The notes below the pieces were generated by a model. It had not been told where the DNA came from. It saw nothing but the letters and a program-made list of their open reading frames with translations, and searched no databases. DNA of 64,000 bases, from the NCBI GenBank assembly GCA_027924585.1, contig BSBM01000592.1, positions 7,200,501-7,264,500 on the forward strand. Reading direction: 5' to 3'. Positions 57,744 through 64,000 of the stretch are shown piece by piece. This DNA is from Larix kaempferi. Taxonomy: Eukaryota > Streptophyta > Pinopsida > Pinales > Pinaceae. Made by a program: the position numbers and the translations under genes. Numbering within the stretch: the first letter of the stretch is position 1; each line of letters opens with the position of its first letter.

Positions 57744-59337
57744 ATGCCGATCGTGGGAGCTACAAGCGACCGTTCAACGAACCGTCCGGAGCAGGTTAGT
57801 GGTCACTGCCATACCTTTCATTTAAATGCTTTTATTTCAGTTTTGGTCGGTGGATTTTTTAGATTGGCCAAGCCCTAGATGGCTTCGGCACTACCCGTGG
57901 GCTATAAGTATGTGGGTCGCAGGTAGGGCACCAAACGCATAGTCAAAAAACCAATTGCCCGCGTCTACCCCCCACTGTCTACAATTTTTCCTGCAGGTAC
58001 GGCCGTGAAGAAAGTTTTAATCATGAAACTGACCAAAATTATCTTGTTTTGCACTCTAGGATGGTTCTAGAGTGGAGGGAGAGAGAGAGCATGACCAGGT
58101 TGATGAGGCCGTGCGCAATAATTTGCAAGAACAACAAGCATTGCAAGCATGTGTCTTATATAAGTACTGGAGTCTAGGGGGTTTAAGGGCCCAAAAACTA
58201 CTACTCCATCATCTGATAAACTACTGGGATGTGGATGCTCAACACTTCATCCTCAATGGGAAAACACTGACGCTAGAAGTAGAGGATATCTATTTCATTA
58301 CCGGTTTGTCCCGTAGAGGGGAGGTGGCTAGTCTTTGGTCACGGACCGTGGGTGGTGGGATCACTGTGCAAGAATACATAGTACGGTATTGTCCCGCCAA
58401 CACACAACTGGTGGGAAGTCAAGTGCCAGTCAATGCCATAATAGATCTGAGTACAAAGATCATTGTGGCTACCCTAGTGCGGATCACGGGATCCAAAGCA
58501 CTACATCAGGCATCCGGACCGGTGATGTTCTACGCATCACAATGCTTGCAGCCTACTATATTCGACTGGTGTACTACTCTACTGGTGTCTATGAAGACAC
58601 AACTGATGGAATGAAAAGAGGGTAAGGCCAAAAAATTTGGGTATGGTAGCATCCTCTGCAGTTTTTTCTTTGAGAGGGTTCCGGGACTTAGTCCGAGGGT
58701 GGATGTCCCTCCTCACAGTCTCCGTGATCTAGCCTTGACCCGGTGGGCTGAGATCTTGACACGATAGGGTGGTGGTCGTCTGGCGTCACCATATATTGAG
58801 GAGTTCTTCCACTGGTGGAACCGGCAGATGATCGCTATAGAGGACTACCCCTATGCGGGGATAGACTTTAGACAGGACCATGACATGTCGCTCCCACCAG
58901 GCCCAGCTTTTGGAGACATCGGTGAGTACTCTTTTGGTTTTGTGGTTATTAAATTTTTATGGATTTTTTTATTATAGTTGAAATGCAAAAAATCTTTTTG
59001 GTGGTAGTATCATGTGCTAATGGGTGACTGTTTGCTCGCAGACAAAGGCCCAGTGAGACCCGAGGGCTTCCCGAGACATGGTAGTCGGGGTAGAGATGAG
59101 GTGGCAACAAATGCTGCAGCAGGTCACACACTCCAGACGTTGCGGCGCAACATATCACGGATGGTTTCCCGAGTACCACTGATAGAGGTAGCCCGACTAC
59201 CTGAGGCTATGCAGCACTAAGTAGTGGGTGTTCCTAGTGAGTGGGTGCGGCTACTGCAGCGGATGGCCAACGCAGTACAGTACTACTATGAGACACATCC
59301 CGCCGAGGCGGCAGCTAGACCTCCTTGGAGGGAATAG
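57744..59337 (+). pseudogene. antisense three-exon gene in gypsy B, plant-mobile-domain-like
   Basis: Exon 1 57744-57794 ('MPIVGATSDRSTNRPEQ') ends at CAG/GTTAGT. Exon 2 58060-58921 follows TTTGCACTCTAG in phase 0 and ends at ATCG/GTGAGT. Exon 3 59042-59337 follows TTTGCTCGCAG and restores phase. Exon 2 reads 'LLLHHLINYWDVDAQHFI', 'LTLEVEDIYFITGLSRRGEV' and 'YIEEFFHWWNRQM', resembling plant mobile domain (aminotransferase-like) proteins. Three stops (58612 TGA, 58765 TAG, 59218 TAA) break it, all explicable by single transitions. It lies on the strand opposite to gag-pol, between pol and the 3' LTR; such extra ORFs are known in Tat-lineage elements. Function is unknown. Confidence 0.7.
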
Positions 59338-59514
59338 ATATCCTAGGGTTTCATCATTTTTGTATCGATATGTATATTTTTAAGGGCTACGGGCTCCAAT
59401 TTTGTATGACACTACCATTTTTGTACATATTTATATATATATACAACTTTGGTTCTCGGTTCTACTACATGTGTGTATGTTACAAATGTATGAATGTCTT
59501 TGTAGTTATGTGCT

Positions 59515-59943
59515 TCATGATGAATGTGACAAATGCCAATCTAATACATAGTTAGCGTATGCATCAGATATATAATTATGACTTCTCGGAATATGAATAT
59601 ATGTAATAGAAACAAAATGTCTCTCCAAGAGTTGTACCTTAAGGAATATCCGTAGTAATGTAGGGTCTCGTACATGGTACTGCCCATTCAGCTGAGGCAC
59701 AACTAGTTGTGAATCCAGGCGGACTTCTAAAGACTGGATGTCATGTGAAATGGCATCCTGAAGTAGCTCAACAATGGCACTATACTCAGCCACATTGTTA
59801 GATGTAGGATTGAGACAAGCACCTCCTGAGGACACAACTAGGTGGTCAGGTGAGAAGATAACCCAGGCAGCAGAAGCAAGCTGCTGCATATGTCGGCTAG
59901 CACCATCCACGAAACTTAAGAACGTAGGACATCCCGTTGACAT
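59515..59943 (-). CDS. archaeal-type RNase H of gypsy B
   Basis: 142 codons on the minus strand, with all four catalytic acids in place: 'FVDGAS', 'NVAEYSAIVELL', 'VRLDSQLVV' and 'ISDAYANYV', plus 'IHIPRSHN'. It degrades the RNA of RNA-DNA hybrids during cDNA synthesis. It follows the integrase stop (60055) by about 110 bp, and a TTTGATTGACAG just before its ATG could be a splice acceptor or simply a leader. In the better known Tat arrangement this domain lies before the integrase, so its place here is notable. No stops interrupt it. Confidence 0.75.
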   Translation of the reverse strand: MSTGCPTFLSFVDGASRHMQQLASAAWVIFSPDHLVVSSGGACLNPTSNNVAEYSAIVELLQDAISHDIQSLEVRLDSQLVVPQLNGQYHVRDPTLLRIFLKVQLLERHFVSITYIHIPRSHNYISDAYANYVLDWHLSHSS

Positions 59944-60054
59944 CTGTCAATCAAATAGAGGCTAATCAGTAGACACGATAACCAGAAGGCAATCTAAACT
60001 ATGTACAGAAAAACTATACAATAGTGTACAAAAGTATCAACTCGAACCAAAGGT

Positions 60055-61267
60055 TCAAGCGTAATACCACTTGAGGTAGAGCCGATTTCTAGGCTCCTTC
60101 AAGACAAATCCCTCATAATATTCTAACTCATAAGATCCTTTTTCAAGGACACGCCTCACAATGTAAGGACCCTGCTGCATGGGATTGAACTTGCTTGCCC
60201 CCAGTGGTTCTTTAGCTTGGTCATACAAGAGTACCAAGTCACCTTCAGCATATTGCCGGGGACAGACCGGACCTATCATATTGAACCTTGACACGATGCT
60301 TATTAACATCAATGGCCACAACGGCATCTCGACGGTGCTCGTCAAGTTGCTCGAGGTGTACTAAACGTTGCTCAATCTCCGTTGTATCAGGGAGGAGCTC
60401 TATGGCTAGCTTCAGTGAATCGATTTCGCATTCAATTGGTAAAAGTGACTCCACACCATGAACTAACTGGAATGGTGAGAACCTAGTGGCAGTCTTAACT
60501 GCGGTTTGATATTCCCACAAAGCAAGATATAACATGATATGCCAATTGGTCTTGCTTTGTTGGATGGTACGTTGGAGAATGGTCTTCAAAGACTTATTTA
60601 CCGCTTCAACCTGGCCATTCGCTTGAGGATAGTAGGAAGAAGAGTGTTCCTGATGAAACCCAAGCTTGAGAGACAAATCCTCCATCATCTTGTTCTGAAA
60701 GTGACTGCCATGGTCAGTGACAATCTCTTTCAGGATACCGAACCGAGTGATAATCTGGTTGAACACAAAATGGGCTGCAGTAGCACCGTTGGATTTAACA
60801 GTAGGAATGGCCTCAGCCCATTTGGAAAAATAATCCACGTCCACGATAATATGGTGATTCCCCCCAGCCGAAGCTGGTTTGCAATCCATGAAATCTACCC
60901 CCCACTTGGTGAAGGGACCGACAGTGACGACCGGATGGAGGGGCGCTGGATGCGAGTGTATGTTCCAAGAAAACACCTGGCAAGGGTGACATCTCTTCAC
61001 AACGTTAATACAATCTTTAAAGATAGTAGGCCAAAAATAACCAACTCGCATGATACACTGGGCTGTTGCAAGCTCGAATAAGTGACCACCACATGCCCCT
61101 ACATGGCAATCATTAAGTACCCGTTCCGCTTCTTCGTGAGTCAAGCAACGACGGAGAATGGAATCCTTTCCTCGGAGATACAAAGTGTCACCGATGATAG
61201 TATCGTCTTTAGCGTGATCTCTCACACGCCGTCGCTCTTCTCGTGAATAATGCAAATGAAACTTCAA
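60055..61267 (-). pseudogene. gypsy B integrase, one frameshift
   Basis: The zinc-binding region has 'HVGACGGH' and 'CHPCQ'. The core shows 'WGVDFMDC', 'VTDHGSHFQN' and 'QVEAVNKSL', so the D, D, E triad is intact. The frame shifts near 60255; the C-terminal part then reads 'QYAEGDLVLLYDQA' and 'KFNPMQQGPYIVRRVLEKGS', and ends 'YLKWYYA'. It inserts cDNA into the nuclear genome. No chromodomain follows. Confidence 0.9.
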
Positions 61268-61413
61268 AGTTTGGAGATATACAATGACATCCCCATACCA
61301 AGGGTCCTCGGTCGAGATAAGAAATTAGTGTTCATCCACAAAGGAATCTTCATAAATGACATCCTCATCAAGCCATGGAAGGTTCGACATGAGCTCAGTG
61401 AACACCAATTATT

Positions 61414-61785
61414 TCACCGATTTTGTGCAAAATCGAGATCAAATTCCTGAAGGATCACAATCCATTTATTATACTTACTCCCAATAAGGCGTCGTGATAG
61501 CACGAACTGAAATGGATTGATGTGAGCTACGACGGTGGTTGTTCGAAGCAAAATGTAATGCCGTAACCACTGGACTGTGTGAACAGTCGCAAGTGCTAGC
61601 TTTTCTACGTGGGTGTACCTTAGCTCAACGTCTACTAAATTTTGACTGAGATAATAGATAACATGCTCGACGAGCGCATCATCTACCTGAACCAAGGCCA
61701 TGCCAATAGTCTCTTGAGAAGCGTCCATATAAAGAATGAAATCTCGTGTAAAGTTTGGTGGACTAAGCACAGGGGCCGATACCAA
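61414..61785 (-). pseudogene. gypsy B first RNase H, degenerate
   Basis: 'LYMDASQETIGMALVQ' carries the first Asp and 'THVEKLALATVHTV' the Glu, but the third position reads 'AHINPFQFVL' without the expected Asp. A degenerate first RNase H beside an extra archaeal-type one is what Tat-lineage elements show, where the first acts as a tether domain. Confidence 0.8.
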
Positions 61786-61932
61786 AGCTTTCTTAAGGGC
61801 ATCGAAATACTACTGGGCTCGCTCATCCCAGATAAAAGGTGTGTCTTTCTTCAATAAGCGTGAAAAACCTTTAGTAATACTAGCATAGTTAGCTATAAAC
61901 CGACGCAGAAAAGTAGCTTTCCGTTGGAGGAT

Positions 61933-62686
61933 CTAAATTTGTAACAGATTACGCGGAGGAGGCAACTGAAGTATTGCCTCAACTTTGAGAGGATCGACTC
62001 TAATCCCCTCTCGTGAAACTATGAATCCTAGAAGGCGACCAGTCCTAACAGCGAAGATGCATTTGTTTGGATTCAATTGAATTTTGTAATGGATACATCG
62101 TTCAAGAATCATATGGAGGTGCTTGGGGTGGTCCATTCTCTTGTGAGAATGGCCAGCAAGATCATCCAAGAAAACTTCCCTAATCATCTTAAGATCGTGA
62201 AAGGCATAGATCATGGCTCGCTGAAAAGCAGCTCCGACATTTTTTAGGCCGAAGGTCATTTTCTGGTACGCAAATTTTCCCCATGGACAAATAAATGCCG
62301 TCTTATTGGTCCGCAGGTTTGATTTGAATCTGATTATAACCTGAGAATCCGTCCATGAATGAAAAAATCTCACTCCCCGCACAAGCATCCAATATTTGAT
62401 CAATGAATGGCGTGGGGAAGTTGTCTTTCGAACATGCACGATTCAAATCTCTGAAATCAGTGCATACACGGATCGTTCCCTGCTTCTTATCCACAGGAAC
62501 GGGGTTTGACACCCATTCGGTAAGGGGAACGGGGTAGATAAAACCAGCTTTGAGCAGTTTCTCCACCTCTTCCTTAATAGCAGCTACCTTCCTAGGGTTC
62601 ACAGCACATAAGCGTTGTCGAACTGGTTTATCATCAGGATACGCTCTAATCTCATGTTCAATAATGCGGGGGTCTATTCCTGGCAT
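61933..62686 (-). pseudogene. gypsy B reverse transcriptase, frameshifted
   Basis: The first frame has 'EEVEKLLKAGFIYPV', 'VCTDFRDLNRACSKDNFPTP' and 'FMDGFSGYNQIQIKP'. It shifts near 62320 and continues with 'GKFAYQKMTFGLKNVGAAFQ' and the catalytic box 'FLDD' near 62170. The rest reaches 'GFIVSREGIRVDP'. Copies RNA to DNA in the particle. Confidence 0.9.
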
Positions 62687-62698
62687 CTCCTCATATGA

Positions 62699-63389
62699 CT
62701 AGGCGAAAGCTTTCCGGAGTTCAGTAAACAAGTTAGTGTAAATAGAAATCTCTTCAGGAGTGCAATCGGCACCAATGTAAACGTTCTCTATCTTTCCGGG
62801 AATGTGAGAGATGTTGATCGAAATGGTTGGGGAAATACTGACCATATTCCCCTCCATAAAAACATCATGCGACTCCAAAAGAGCCATAGGGTGACCAACC
62901 ATCTCAGCTAGAGTCATCCTAAACTCCTCCTACTAAACAAGCTCGAGGTTGGGAAGGAAATAAGAGCGATGGTGCATATCTTCTCAAGGCCTCTCACTAC
63001 CACACATGGCCTCAATGATAGCTTCATCAGATGGTAAAGTATCATCAAGGCAATCGTGGGAACAAGATGAGTTGGCTGTCCAAACTGACAGCATAACGGG
63101 ATATTCTTCAACTGTCTGGGAGGAAGCGAGATCCGGATCTGCAGTGGTTTGTTGGATATTATCGTAAGCAAGCTCCGCTACAGATAAAGGCACAGACATC
63201 TCGACATGCGCAATGTCTACAGACGTAGAATTCGTGGATGGAAAAATCCACGGATCATTTGAATAGGAGGTCCGGAATAACATATTATTCGAAGGAGGAG
63301 ATGCATTGTCGGTAATGGTTCCAATAAAATTCACAGGTGCAGAAAGATTATAAGTTCCCATCAATGAGGGGTACATTCCAATACCTATG
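62699..63389 (-). pseudogene. gypsy B protease-RT linker region, broken
   Basis: A frame at 62699-62917 ends 'IYTNLFTELRKAFA' with a stop where Trp is usual before the RT. The frame at 62984-63376 has low-complexity Ser/Thr/Asn sequence. No protease active site was seen; it probably lies beyond the solo LTR. Confidence 0.55.
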
Positions 63390-64000
63390 TGTTAAATTTT
63401 GAGCATTAATTCACAATACTCTAGGATCTTCACTGAGAGAATAACATGTACAGTATATCAATGCATAACAATCACAATAAGCATGACAAGCATCACAAGA
63501 ATCAAAAGCATGAGAGACAAGAGACACAGATTTTCTGTGGGGAAAACCCTAAGGTGAAAAACCCCACAACTTCCTCAGAGATAGAGAGAGAAATGGCTCA
63601 ACCAAAGTACAACCAAAATACACTGAGATAGTCTCCTAGTAGTAGATGATCCTCCTCCTCACTAGTGCGCCACTTTCTGAGTGAGAGAGATATGAATTTT
63701 TGAATGATCTAAATAGAGATCACTTGATCTCTATTTATACTAACCTGTTTGGCCAGTGACCTTATGGGGCCGACTTGTCTAGCTAGGTACATCCACATTA
63801 TAATATATATATTTTAGGGCCAACCCCACACATGGTGGTCTAATAACCCATCAGCAAGTACACACACTTGAGACACTTGTCAATCCACATGACGACACTT
63901 CCTTATATAGGAATAACACATCTCTAATAAGGGTACAATAAATATATATGAAATACATAGATGAAATACATTCCAAAGTTACATATACATCAACACTATG
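63385..64000 (-). mobile_element. solo LTR of the copia B family
   Basis: 63390-63995 (606 bp) is the reverse complement of the copia B LTR along its whole length, including the TATA box and termini (TGTTAAATTTT on the left, ATACATCAACA on the right). It is flanked by CTATG on both sides (63385-63389, 63996-64000). An LTR with a target duplication and no internal region is the product of recombination between the two LTRs of a full insertion. Confidence 0.93.

Larger units (their letters stand above)
54883..64000 (-). mobile_element. Tat-like Ty3/gypsy element, 3' part (gypsy B)
   Basis: On the minus strand, from the right: protease-side region, RT, a degenerate RNase H, integrase, an archaeal-type RNase H, then a non-coding 3' region and the 3' LTR at 54883-55710. 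An antisense gene sits between pol and the 3' LTR. The 5' LTR and gag lie beyond the window. The combination of a degenerate first RNase H with an extra archaeal-type RNase H and an extra antisense ORF is characteristic of Tat-lineage elements. The element is interrupted by the solo LTR at 63390-63995. Confidence 0.85.

Noticed and set aside
60539-61081. 180-codon plus-strand ORF
   Set aside because: It is the antisense shadow of the gypsy B integrase, whose motifs are clear on the minus strand.

Overview
The window looks like intergenic DNA of a large, repeat-rich seed-plant genome. It is AT-rich and CpG-poor, and almost everything recognisable is a transposable element: Ty1/copia and Ty3/gypsy LTR retrotransposons primed by initiator tRNA-Met, L1-type LINEs with DUF4283/zinc-knuckle ORF1 and endonuclease-RT-RNase H ORF2, and a CACTA DNA transposon. 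The style of the gag and pol relics would suit a gymnosperm, but that is a weak inference. I see no intact host gene. Most coding relics carry in-frame stops of a kind that C-to-T change produces (CGA to TGA, CAA to TAA, CAG to TAG, TGG to TAG), as expected in heavily methylated DNA.

Layout, left to right. 1-2324: 3' half and 3' LTR of a copia element (+). 3291-10404: a complete but decayed LINE (-) with an exact 18-bp target duplication, inserted in a small 37-bp tandem repeat. 10423-20414: old AT-rich spacer holding a broken RNase H, a CpG-rich patch, a 183-bp foldback, a gypsy gag fragment and several local duplications. 20420-35977: a complete chromovirus-type gypsy element (-) with 5-bp duplication TTTGT. 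It contains two nested insertions: a 2.55-kb LTR element with identical 213-bp LTRs and an unrecognised 322-codon ORF (23644-26197, duplication CTAAT), and a 7.1-kb copia element (26358-33439, duplication ATTAA). Removing both insertions leaves gag-pol in one reading frame.

35983-41170: spacer with a 359-bp tandem repeat, an acidic exon-like piece and a degenerate coding minisatellite. 41170-54882: a second LINE (+), split between ORF1 and ORF2 by an 11.1-kb CACTA transposon (42977-54074). The CACTA element carries a decayed En/Spm-type transposase and, on the other strand, a gene with a SET domain. 54883 to the window end: the 3' part of a Tat-like gypsy element (-) whose pol is followed by an archaeal-type RNase H. 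On the opposite strand it carries a three-exon gene resembling the plant mobile domain family. A 606-bp solo LTR (63390-63995, duplication CTATG) of the same copia family as the 26-33 kb element interrupts it.

The most unusual items are the SET-domain gene in the CACTA element, the intron-bearing antisense gene in the Tat-like element, and the very young pol-less LTR element with an unrecognised ORF. All family calls were made by eye from motifs and need profile searches for confirmation.
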